Source: JAVBNH01 sp031551635
GTDB lineage: Bacteria; Bacillota; Clostridia; Oscillospirales; Acutalibacteraceae
Direction of reading: 5' to 3'
Assembly (NCBI GenBank): GCA_031551635.1
Contig: JAVBNH010000003.1
Coordinates: 62,001 to 126,000, forward strand
DNA length: 64,000 nucleotides
The position numbers and the translations under genes are program-made. Each line of letters starts with the position of its first letter. Position 1 is the stretch's first letter. Below the pieces are notes generated by a model. The model saw only the letters and a list, made by a program, of their open reading frames with translations, was not told where the DNA came from and did no database searches. Below, piece by piece: positions 37,499 through 44,086 of this stretch.

Positions 37499-37577
37499 CA
37501 CCTTAGTGAGCTGAAAGCTCAACAAAAAACAAGACTTGGGTTGTGGGCTTGGCAAGCCAAGCCCACGTTAGGTGCTA
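37496..37577. repeat. Palindromic element, copy B, carrying stop codons of both flanking genes
   Basis: Longest copy. Ends are inverted repeats: TAGCACCTTAGTGAGCT at the left and the complement of TAGCACCTAACGTGGGCT at the right. Inside are GAGCTGAAAGCTC and the perfect 11-bp hairpin GTGGGCTTGGC-AA-GCCAAGCCCAC. The left TAG is the stop of the FAD/Rieske gene and the right CTA is the stop of the minus-strand PRC-barrel gene. It may act as a bidirectional terminator. Confidence 0.85.
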
Positions 37578-37868
37578 TCTGAATAAGCCCTCGAAGCCCT
37601 TTTTAGGATTTTTACCAGGTCGTTCATGTACACAATCGTCACTGCAAACAAGAATCGTATCGTCGCCTATGACCTGAATATCATCCCATCTGACCTTTAT
37701 CTCATCTCTCGCGCCAAGCCCCCCGAGTCTCCCCCTGCCGAAAATTATAAGCGCGACAATTTTTCCGGTGCAGGTATCGACCTCAACATCACAGACAGGT
37801 CCAAGCCTGCACCCGTTTTTAACATTTATAACATCCTTCTCGCATAAATCTTGAATACAGCAGTTCAT
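37575..37868 (-). CDS. PRC-barrel sporulation-type protein, YlmC/YmxH family
   Basis: 97 residues. A PRC-barrel (KDVINVKNGCRLGPVCDVEVD...GKIVALIIFGRG...EIKVRWDDIQVIGDDTILV) with an extra Cys pair at each end. The family is strongly linked to endospore formers. Good AAAGGA site at the ATG. Small beta-barrel adaptor; partner unknown. The odd point is that its stop codon is inside the repeat element shared with the convergent gene. Confidence 0.85.
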   Translation of the reverse strand: MNCCIQDLCEKDVINVKNGCRLGPVCDVEVDTCTGKIVALIIFGRGRLGGLGARDEIKVRWDDIQVIGDDTILVCSDDCVHERPGKNPKKGFEGLFR

Positions 37869-37929
37869 AAAATATTCCTTTCAAAGCAAAAAAAACAGAA
37901 TTCTAGAAGGTTCAATTATAAATATATTC

Positions 37930-38062
37930 GCTTCAAACAATAAATATTAATATTTCGTCATATACATGATTAGGAGCAATAAATATTAAAATTTTCACCC
38001 ACATACTTGACAAGAAGCAATAAATAAGTTATTATTTCAAAGCAATTATTTACGCTTCAAAA
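37930..38062. repeat. AT-rich AATAAATATT repeats ahead of tRNA-Leu
   Basis: Four copies of a GCAATAAATA-like unit with variable spacers. No gene seen; it may be the remains of an AT-rich mobile sequence or simply low complexity. Confidence 0.4.
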
Positions 38063-38114
38063 ACAAGCGTATATTTCAAATTGCATCTCCTATTGTATCA
38101 TGCAAATTACCAAT

Positions 38115-38199
38115 GCGGGCGTGGCGGAATTGGCAGACGTGCTAGATTTAGGATCTAGTGAAGTAATTCGTGCAGGTTCAAGTCCTGTCGCCCGCACCA
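38115..38199 (+). tRNA. tRNA-Leu (anticodon UAG)
   Basis: 85 nt with long variable arm as expected for Leu. Acceptor GCGGGCG pairs with CGCCCGC, discriminator A, CCA encoded. Anticodon TAG at 38149-38151 in loop TTTAGGA. Its last 24 bases are repeated twice downstream. Confidence 0.97.
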
Positions 38200-38393
38200 A
38201 ACAGACCGCTACTATGCGGTCTTTTTTGTATGATATAGCAAGCTTGCCATGCTGCTTCGCGCATGATGAATAGTTCAAGTCCTGTCGCCCGCACCAACCA
38301 GACCGCTACTTTGCGGTCTTTTTTGTATGATATAGCTAGCTCGCCATGCTGCTTCGCGCATGACGAATAGTTCAAGTCCTGTCGCCCGCATCA
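38200..38393 (+). repeat. Two tandem 97-bp units, each ending in a copy of the tRNA-Leu 3' end
   Basis: Unit 1 (38200-38296) and unit 2 (38297-38393) differ at only a few positions. Each starts with the same intrinsic terminator (AGACCGC...GCGGTCT plus T-run at 38203-38227 and 38300-38324), has a CATGCTGCTTCGCGCATGA core and ends with GTTCAAGTCCTGTCGCCCGC. The first echo is a perfect 24-nt copy including CCA; the second reads ATCA. The rest of the tRNA is not repeated. Confidence 0.93.
38203..38227 (+). terminator. Intrinsic terminator of tRNA-Leu
   Basis: AGACCGC, six-base loop, GCGGTCT and then six T's, starting four bases after the CCA end. A second copy stands in the next tandem unit. 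Confidence 0.9.
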
Positions 38394-38473
38394 AAATGTG
38401 TCATCTGCGGATGACGATGAATAAAGAATGATGAAAAATAAATATTGAATAATCAGGTTCTCGTAACAGGACC

Positions 38474-38892
38474 TTGCTCAGTGCCGAGGCAATTTTTCAG
38501 TATATCAGTACCATTGTAACTCCGCTAATGCCCGCCGCAGTTTTGTGGGCTGTGACAAGCGAATTGTCGCCCGCGTTGATGATTGCCATTGTCGGCATGA
38601 TGGGATTTACTCTGTTTCTTTGTGACTTTTTATTAACAAACCTTTCGCGAATCGGTGAGCTGAAGTTTATAAATGCTAACGGCAAATTTTCGCTGATGAT
38701 GGCCTCAAAAATAATGACTCTTGATTTTGAGCTTTTCGAGGGACCTCTTGGGAGAACAAAATATCAAAGAGCGAAAAACTCCATGGAGGAGGGCGGAATT
38801 CAAGGCTTTTTAACAATGATTTCACAAAGCGTTCACATGCTCACATCAATTCTCTCTTTTGGTGCGATACTGAGCTATCTGAACCCAATTAC
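38474..38892 (+). pseudogene. ABC exporter transmembrane-domain fragment
   Basis: About 140 residues recognisable as part of an ABC exporter membrane domain: four hydrophobic helices and the coupling-helix region SLMMASKIMTLDFELFEGP followed by KYQRAKNSMEEGG. There is no ribosome site at the TTG, no N-terminal part and no ATPase domain. After GAILSYLNPI the frame runs into sequence that is the antisense of the neighbouring minus-strand gene. This is a broken, chimeric remnant, next to the tRNA-Leu echo array. Confidence 0.7.
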
Positions 38893-39406
38893 AGTGCCTT
38901 TTCTGCTCGTTATGCATTGCTTTATCAAAGCGGATCGTGTTGCTCTCAAGCCTGTGTTTCACAGTATTCCAAAGTTTGAACTCTGCGGTCAGCAGGTAAA
39001 CGGCAGCCATCAGCGCATAATCCTTATGGTTCAGCTTTTGGATGGCTTCGGTAAATACGGCGTTATGTTTTTCATTTTTAAATGTCATGGGGTAGCCCCC
39101 GCTTTCTTTGGCATATTGATTTAATCTTTTCTGAAATGCTCTGTTGTTTATTTCCGACATGGTTTCAGCAAGTATTTCACGCAGTGTTGCGGCACCGGCG
39201 TCTATGCGATCCATAATGCAGGGGCAATGTCCGACAGTGCAGCCTTTCTTTTTCTGATAGTGAGGACAGAGACGGCAATCGCACATCTCCGCGGTGTATT
39301 CAAATTCGCTCATGATAATAATTCCGTGTCCTCTCGGCATAAAATTTGGGATGCCCGTCATCATCCGTTCAAGGGATTTCCTATAGGGCGTTTGCATAAA
39401 TGTCAT
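38846..39406 (-). CDS. Cys-rich mobile-element protein, C-terminus disrupted
   Basis: 186 residues from the ATG at 39406, which has an AGGAG site (the frame is open to 39520 but without a start signal). Contains a Cys-rich patch CDCRLCPHYQKKKGCTVGHC followed by helices. I recall similar small proteins in conjugative or mobilisable elements of Clostridia, but cannot name the family. The last ~13 residues (WVQIAQYRTKREN) lie antisense to the ABC-exporter fragment, so the 3' end is probably not original. Likely debris of an element that used the tRNA-Leu site. Confidence 0.55.
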   Translation of the reverse strand: MTFMQTPYRKSLERMMTGIPNFMPRGHGIIIMSEFEYTAEMCDCRLCPHYQKKKGCTVGHCPCIMDRIDAGAATLREILAETMSEINNRAFQKRLNQYAKESGGYPMTFKNEKHNAVFTEAIQKLNHKDYALMAAVYLLTAEFKLWNTVKHRLESNTIRFDKAMHNEQKRHCNWVQIAQYRTKREN

Positions 39407-39479
39407 TTTTGATTTCTCCTTTTTCTTGAATAAAATAAGCCAGCCGCTTTTAACGACTGGCACATTTGGGCAACAAAAA

Positions 39480-39510
39480 AGGCAGATAGATTTTTTATTT
39501 CTATCTGCCG
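39480..39510. terminator. Hairpin upstream of the Cys-rich mobile-element gene
   Basis: GGCAGATAGA pairs perfectly with TCTATCTGCC across a T-rich loop; another small hairpin (GCCAG/CTGGC) lies at 39442-39463. Confidence 0.5.
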
Positions 39511-39616
39511 TGTTTAGCAATATTCAGTTGTACGAGAGTTCAACTCTATCCACAAAGGGAAAAATGCGATTTTACATCTTCAAATCGGAACATTAATTTT
39601 CCACCCCTTAGACTGC

Positions 39617-39645
39617 AAAAAACCCTGATAAAATCAAGGTTTTTT
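39617..39645 (-). terminator. Intrinsic terminator after tRNA-Gln
   Basis: On the minus strand AAAAAACCTTGAT, a TTT loop and ATCAGGGTTTTTT (one mismatch) end the tRNA-His/tRNA-Gln transcript. Confidence 0.75.
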
Positions 39646-39674
39646 ATGGCTATATCTTTTTTATAGCCTCTTGA

Positions 39675-39749
39675 TGGCAGGGGTGGCAGGATTTGAACCT
39701 ACGGATGACGGAATCAAAATCCGTTGCCTTACCGCTTGGCGACACCCCT
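39675..39749 (-). tRNA. tRNA-Gln (anticodon UUG)
   Basis: 75 nt with acceptor AGGGGTG/CACCCCT, discriminator G, encoded CCA, T-arm GTAGGTTCAAATCCTGC, and anticodon loop TTTTGAT. Downstream of tRNA-His on the same strand. Confidence 0.96.
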
Positions 39750-39754
39750 TTACA

Positions 39755-39790
39755 GGTTTACAGGGAATCAGGTTTACAGGGAATCAGGTT
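39755..39790. repeat. Short tandem repeat between tRNA-Gln and tRNA-His
   Basis: A 16-bp unit AGGTTTACAGGGAATC occurs twice in a row, with a third partial copy. Non-coding spacer. Confidence 0.6.
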
Positions 39791-39867
39791 TGTTTAAAAA
39801 ATATACAGGAACAGGAAAAGAACTTTGCGCAATCCTGCCTCCTGTACTATCAAGCCTGACAATTTGA

Positions 39868-39945
39868 ATGGGGTGGATGATCGGAATCGAACCGACGACC
39901 TCCAGGGCCACAACCTGGCACTCTAACCAACTGAGCTACATCCAC
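39868..39945 (-). tRNA. tRNA-His (anticodon GUG)
   Basis: Acceptor GTGGATG/CATCCAC with the His-specific extra G(-1) encoded at 39945 opposite C73, CCA encoded. Anticodon loop TTGTGGC. Confidence 0.96.
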
Positions 39946-40082
39946 CGCAAAGAGTTCAGCCGAACAGAATAACCGGCTCGGCTAAACTCAATTTGAAATT
40001 ATAGCGAATAAAAGAGGCTTTGTCAATACTAAAATAAAATATTTACAGAGCTTTTGCAGATTTTGCTAATAATAGCGTCTGC

Positions 40083-40979
40083 TTAGAAATACATTTCCGC
40101 ATATTCAAGAATTTTGTTGTTAAAATCAGCAGCCATTGTCGCATCTGCTTTATTATCCAAGCCGTGACCGGAATTCGGGAACTCGAAGTAATCAAAAGAA
40201 ATACCCTCAACAGTCGCGAGCTTATCCCTGAGAGTGCGCCCGTCAAGTATCGGGACAATATCGTCCTTCGCGCCGTATGCAATAAGCGTCGGCGGAATTT
40301 CTTCTGAAACACACCAGTAAGGGCTAACTGCCTTCACAAATTCCATGTTCGCTTCAAGTGTCTGGTCGCTGATTATTGTTTTGCCTGTCAGGTTTGTTAG
40401 AACTCCGAACATGTCATTTTTTGTGTACATACCGGAATCCACAAAGGTCTGGAAGTTTGCGGGACCTACCCTGCCGACACAGAAGGCAATCGGAATCGGC
40501 GCCTCGGTATCAGTGCCGTTAATATGCGAGAAGGAATAAAGCATAGACAAATGCCCGCCCGCTGAGTCGCCATAGGTTGCAATTTTCTTGACTGTTATAC
40601 CGTCCGCAGTGGTTTTATCCTTAAGCTTCCCTATTGCGGCGTCGATATCCTCGAGCATATCAAAGGCGTTTGCCTTATCCTGAATCATTCGGTAGTTTAT
40701 CGTTGCGGCGATATAACCCCTGTTTGCGATTTCCTTGCACAGAGAGGCATAATTGCTCTTGTCGCCAGCAGTCCAGCCGCCGCCGTGAATAAGCACCATT
40801 GCGCCAAGCTCTTCTTTGATGTTTGCTGCTTTGTCAGGATAATAAATATCCATTACCTGAGCCGCATGAGAGCCGTAGCTGATGTTTTTAAATTCAACCA
40901 CTGTGCCCGGCATAATGTTAAAAAGGCTCATAAAAAATGCAATAATCGCTGCGAAAAAATTAATGATTGTCTGCCACAT
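40083..40979 (-). CDS. Alpha/beta hydrolase, esterase/lipase type
   Basis: 298 residues. One N-terminal membrane or signal helix (~3-22), then an alpha/beta hydrolase with the oxyanion motif IHGGGW, nucleophile elbow GDSAGG, the Asp region AYGAKDDIVPI and catalytic His in NSGHGLD. This is the hormone-sensitive-lipase/carboxylesterase layout. Substrate unknown; acyl or acetyl esters. AAAGGAG site 9 bases before the ATG. It is followed by a second, unrelated esterase gene in the same direction. Confidence 0.85.
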   Translation of the reverse strand: MWQTIINFFAAIIAFFMSLFNIMPGTVVEFKNISYGSHAAQVMDIYYPDKAANIKEELGAMVLIHGGGWTAGDKSNYASLCKEIANRGYIAATINYRMIQDKANAFDMLEDIDAAIGKLKDKTTADGITVKKIATYGDSAGGHLSMLYSFSHINGTDTEAPIPIAFCVGRVGPANFQTFVDSGMYTKNDMFGVLTNLTGKTIISDQTLEANMEFVKAVSPYWCVSEEIPPTLIAYGAKDDIVPILDGRTLRDKLATVEGISFDYFEFPNSGHGLDNKADATMAADFNNKILEYAEMYF

Positions 40980-41139
40980 TAATAAAGACTCCTTTCAGTT
41001 TTGAGGTGTGATTTGAAAATAAAAAAACTGGGGTAATGTGCCGCTTTTATGATAACATATTATGGAAGATAAATCAATAGACAAAGTTTTTTCATGCTAT
41101 TGATTTATGATAATTTCATAGACAAAGTTTTATCATTGA

Positions 41140-41171
41140 AAAGCCCTGAAGCATTGCAGCCTCAGGGCTTT
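41140..41171 (-). terminator. Intrinsic terminator after the lipid-anchored-type esterase gene
   Basis: AAAGCCCTGA pairs with TCAGGGCTTT over 10 bp, 10 bases beyond the stop of the minus-strand gene at 41181. Two copies of ATAGACAAAGTTTT lie just to its left (41078-41131). Confidence 0.75.
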
Positions 41172-41180
41172 AAAAGGTTA

Positions 41181-41978
41181 TCAGCTTTTAATCTGTGAAA
41201 AAAGCCATGGCAGCAGCTCGGCTTCATGATATACTCTTCCCGCGATTGAGTGCTCCTCTTCCGGGTACTCGGTGTATTTTACTTTTCCGCCCGCATCCTC
41301 GAGAGCCTTGACCATATCGCGCGAACGCTCAACAGGCACGGCTGTGTCCTTCGCGCCGTGAAATACCCAAATCGGAACATTCTTCATCAAAGGCGCTTTC
41401 TCGATGTCTCCAGGCAAATCCCAGCCTCCGCAAACCGGTATGGCAGCTGTGAAGTAATCAGGATAATCTCTCAGCAGTCCCCATGTTCCAAAACCGCCCA
41501 TAGATACACCTGTGAGATAAATGCGTGAGGAATCTACCGAATATTCGCCTTTGATTTTTTCAATCAATTCCTTTAATTCGACTTCAACATTCACCTGGTC
41601 GTCGGGTCCGTCAACCCAGCGCTCATCTTCCGGACACTGAGGCACAAGCACAAAACAAGGATATTTTTCAAGGTTTTCTTCACTGAACAGGACTTCCAGA
41701 AATGTATTATTCTGAACTTGTTTTTTATTATTGTTTCCGTTAGTACCCGCACCGTGCAAATAAATAACAAGCGGAAAATTCTGCGATTCGGACGACTGCG
41801 GCGAATATAACCGGTATGGTATTTTTTTACCAGATGAATCAGTGTATACTGCCTTGGACATAATCAGAGAAAAGTCTGAGGAGGGTTTGTTTTCATAGTA
41901 AAAGATAAATGCTACTGCGCAAACTATTATGATTAATATAGGAAGAATAATTAACAGCTTTTTATTTACGGATTTCAT
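41181..41978 (-). CDS. Membrane-anchored alpha/beta hydrolase (PHB-depolymerase/esterase-like)
   Basis: 265 residues. N-terminal signal-anchor (LLIILPILIIIVCAVAFIFYY), then an esterase domain: YLHGAGTNGNN oxyanion loop, VPQCPEDERWVDGP, nucleophile elbow GVSMGGFGTWG, Asp region HGAKDTAVPVE and His in EEHSIAG. Extracellular, likely releasing ester-linked groups from polysaccharide, but the substrate cannot be told. AAAGGGAAG site before the ATG. Confidence 0.85.
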   Translation of the reverse strand: MKSVNKKLLIILPILIIIVCAVAFIFYYENKPSSDFSLIMSKAVYTDSSGKKIPYRLYSPQSSESQNFPLVIYLHGAGTNGNNNKKQVQNNTFLEVLFSEENLEKYPCFVLVPQCPEDERWVDGPDDQVNVEVELKELIEKIKGEYSVDSSRIYLTGVSMGGFGTWGLLRDYPDYFTAAIPVCGGWDLPGDIEKAPLMKNVPIWVFHGAKDTAVPVERSRDMVKALEDAGGKVKYTEYPEEEHSIAGRVYHEAELLPWLFSQIKS

Positions 41979-42037
41979 TATTCAACTTCCCTTTCTTTTT
42001 TATTATCATAATATATTTTTCTTCTTATTTCAAGTCA

Positions 42038-43561
42038 TTATATAACTTTTGTTACATTCCAGAGCTCCCTGATAATCGTCCAGTTCTGCATGAAGCTTGA
42101 ATTAACAGTCCAGTAGCTCACGCCTGCAAGACCGAGATTCCTCACTAGCTCCATTTTTGCATAAATACTGCGCGCATCCTCAAACCAGACTATATGCTCC
42201 TTGCCCGCGGAATCCCTATAATTAAAATATGGGCTTGCCGCGACCTTGTCAAACTCGATTGCCGCTCCGACATTGAATGCAAGGCTGACTGCCGCTGTGT
42301 TTGTGAGAACCTTCGCGTATGTACCTTTTTCATAGGGCAGTGTCCAATCATATGAATAATTCGGTATTCCCATCAGCAGTTTCTCAGGCGGAATTTGTGT
42401 AACAGCAAAATCCATTACTCTTTTAACATTGTTTAGCGGAGCGATTGCCATTGGGGGACCGCCCTGATAACCCCATTCATAGGTCATAATGATGACATGG
42501 TCGCAAACCTTGCCGTGGAAGGCGTAATCGTGCGCCTCGTAAAGCAGTCCGGTTTGAGTATCCGAATATTTAGGCGCGAGAGCTGTAGTCAGCTCAAAAC
42601 CATTCGCATCCATTTTTGCCCTTGCCTTGAGCAGGAATTGATTATAAGCTTCCCTATCACGGGGATAAACATATTCAAAATCAAGGTCAAGCCCATGGTA
42701 TTTTTTCGCCTTCATTTCACCGACGACATTATTTAAAAGTGTCTCGCTCAGCTCCGCACTGTTGAGAATAGTGCTTGCTATATCACTGCTGAAGCCGCCT
42801 TCGGGCGAGATATTCGTCAGCACCAGCATTGGCGCGATATTTCTAGCGCGAACAGTGTTTATCAGCGTCTGGTCATTGAGTTTAATCAGGTCGCCGGTCG
42901 GCGTCGCCTTATAAGCGAAAATGCTCATGTATGACAAAAATGGCATGCACTCAAGCAAAACACCCGCGGAAATGCTCGGGTAACAATAACCGTTTACGAT
43001 AAATTTACCCCATTTATCACTGCCCTGTGCCGCAACAGCTTCATTTAAAGCTGAAACCCTTGCTATTGGTGAAGGGATAATCATTTCCATTCCTGGATAA
43101 ATCATATTTGGCATGGGAATCTGCGGATTTGCTTCAATAAGCCGCGGAAGCGTTGTACCGTAACGCTTTGCGATGGAGTAGAAGGAATCACCCGGCAGGA
43201 CGGAATAGACCCTATTTTGCTGCATGCTGCCGTCTGGGATATTCACAGCCGTTCCAGGATAAATCAAGGTCGGCAGAGAAATCTGCGGGTTCGCTTCTAT
43301 AATCGAGGCTAGTGTAACGCCGTAACGCTGGGCAATGCCGTGCATACTCTCACCGGGGGCGACTGTGTGAACAAAGCCGGCAGGTGTTGAATTGCTCGCC
43401 ATAACCTCCCCGAGCATAGGAACCAGCACCAGCGACTGTCCCACGACTAGCTGATTAGGATTAGGCATACCGTTATTCAGCACGATTTTATCAACAGGAA
43501 CATTAAATTCCCGAGAAATTTTGCTAAGAGTGTCACCTGACTTGACGACATATATTATCAC
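42038..43561 (-). CDS. LysM-GH18 hydrolase, SleL/YaaH type
   Basis: 507 residues. Three LysM modules (~1-47, 64-110, 117-162; each with a GDS/GESxxxIA core) and a GH18 barrel (~185-505). Catalytic motif is HGLDLDFEYV (DxDxE). Enzymes of this layout are N-acetylglucosaminidases acting on spore cortex or cell wall; the closest functional picture is SleL/YaaH. No classical signal peptide, typical for YaaH-like spore proteins. GTG start at 43561, about 10 bases after AAGG. Confidence 0.88.
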   Translation of the reverse strand: MIIYVVKSGDTLSKISREFNVPVDKIVLNNGMPNPNQLVVGQSLVLVPMLGEVMASNSTPAGFVHTVAPGESMHGIAQRYGVTLASIIEANPQISLPTLIYPGTAVNIPDGSMQQNRVYSVLPGDSFYSIAKRYGTTLPRLIEANPQIPMPNMIYPGMEMIIPSPIARVSALNEAVAAQGSDKWGKFIVNGYCYPSISAGVLLECMPFLSYMSIFAYKATPTGDLIKLNDQTLINTVRARNIAPMLVLTNISPEGGFSSDIASTILNSAELSETLLNNVVGEMKAKKYHGLDLDFEYVYPRDREAYNQFLLKARAKMDANGFELTTALAPKYSDTQTGLLYEAHDYAFHGKVCDHVIIMTYEWGYQGGPPMAIAPLNNVKRVMDFAVTQIPPEKLLMGIPNYSYDWTLPYEKGTYAKVLTNTAAVSLAFNVGAAIEFDKVAASPYFNYRDSAGKEHIVWFEDARSIYAKMELVRNLGLAGVSYWTVNSSFMQNWTIIRELWNVTKVI

Positions 43562-43642
43562 AAAATCACAACCTTATACTTTTTGTCAAGTATATGCGGC
43601 AGATTCTGTAATAAATACAATTTCGTTTTTTTTATTCAGTTC

Positions 43643-43713
43643 TTTAGTGGGCTGAAATCTCAACAAAAAACAAGACTTGGATTGTGGGCTTGGCAAGCTA
43701 AGCCCACGTTAGC
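43643..43713 (+). repeat. Palindromic ~70-bp element, copy C
   Basis: Same build as copy B: GGGCTGAAATCTC, A-rich linker, then GTGGGCTTGGC-AA-GCTAAGCCCAC. Tandem with copy D; the junction reads CGTTAGCACCTTAGTG, keeping both ends. Confidence 0.85.
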
Positions 43714-43786
43714 ACCTTAGTGGGCTGAAAGCTCAACAAAAAACAAGACTTGGGATGTGAGCTTGACAAGCCATGCCCACGTTAGG
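43714..43786 (+). repeat. Palindromic ~70-bp element, copy D
   Basis: Directly follows copy C. The second hairpin has drifted (GTGAGCTTGAC-AA-GCCATGCCCAC), while the ends are intact. Confidence 0.85.
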
Positions 43787-43796
43787 AAACTTACTA

Positions 43797-43825
43797 TTGC
43801 ATTTTCCAATAATTTGTGTTACAAT
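43797..43825 (+). promoter_or_regulatory. Promoter for the leader peptide/ABC-class ATPase
   Basis: TTGCAT, 17 bp, TACAAT. It starts 11 bp after copy D and 45 bp before the leader ATG. Confidence 0.65.
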
Positions 43826-43869
43826 GTTTTTCAGCAAAGGTCAATAAATAAAAGAAAGAGGTGGGCAAA

Positions 43870-43920
43870 ATGAAAACACTGATATTTAATATTTCTGATA
43901 AAATCATTTTGTCCTATTAA
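43870..43920 (+). CDS. Putative 16-residue leader peptide
   Basis: MKTLIFNISDKIILSY, behind AAAGAGGTGG. It is followed by a small hairpin (43922-43939) and a terminator (43948). The codons for ISDKI (bases 43895-43906, CTGATAAAATCA) are the exact complement of TGATTTTATCAG inside the terminator (43955-43966). This is the geometry of a transcription attenuator in which ribosome position on the leader decides between structures. The sensed signal is unknown; no run of a single amino acid stands out, although Ile is four of 16. Confidence 0.6.
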   Translation: MKTLIFNISDKIILSY

Positions 43921-43947
43921 GCTCAATTCTTTTTTTGAGTTTATTTT

Positions 43948-43980
43948 ACGCCGTTGATTTTATCAGCGGCGTTTTCTTTT
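43948..43980 (+). terminator. Terminator between leader and ABC-class ATPase (attenuator)
   Basis: ACGCCGTTGAT, TTT loop, ATCAGCGGCGT (one G-T wobble), then TTTCTTTT. It stands before the structural gene, not after a gene, so transcription must read through it. Confidence 0.8.
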
Positions 43981-44002
43981 TGCCCTGAAAGGAGGATTTA
44001 TT

Positions 44003-44086
44003 ATGCTGAAATTGTATAATGAAAAAATTCAACTTACGGAGGAAAAAAAACTTGAAAAGACTTTTATATTATTTGAATCTGATTAA
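44003..44086 (+). CDS. Possible 27-residue upstream peptide overlapping the ATPase start
   Basis: ATG at 44003 has the best ribosome site of the locus (AAAGGAGG, 7 bases). The frame encodes MLKLYNEKIQLTEEKKLEK and then FILFESD before stopping at 44086, 34 bases inside the ATPase gene in another frame. It contains the GGAGG for the ATPase start, so it may be a translational-coupling device rather than a functional peptide. Confidence 0.4.
   Translation: MLKLYNEKIQLTEEKKLEKTFILFESD

Noticed and set aside
38090..38375. Two minus-strand frames across the tRNA-Leu array
   Set aside because: They are translations of the tRNA and its 97-bp repeats, with near-identical peptides because the DNA is repeated.
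38200..38393. Possible additional tRNA genes in the 97-bp units
   Set aside because: Only the last 24 nt of the tRNA are repeated; there is no acceptor 5' half, D-arm or anticodon arm.
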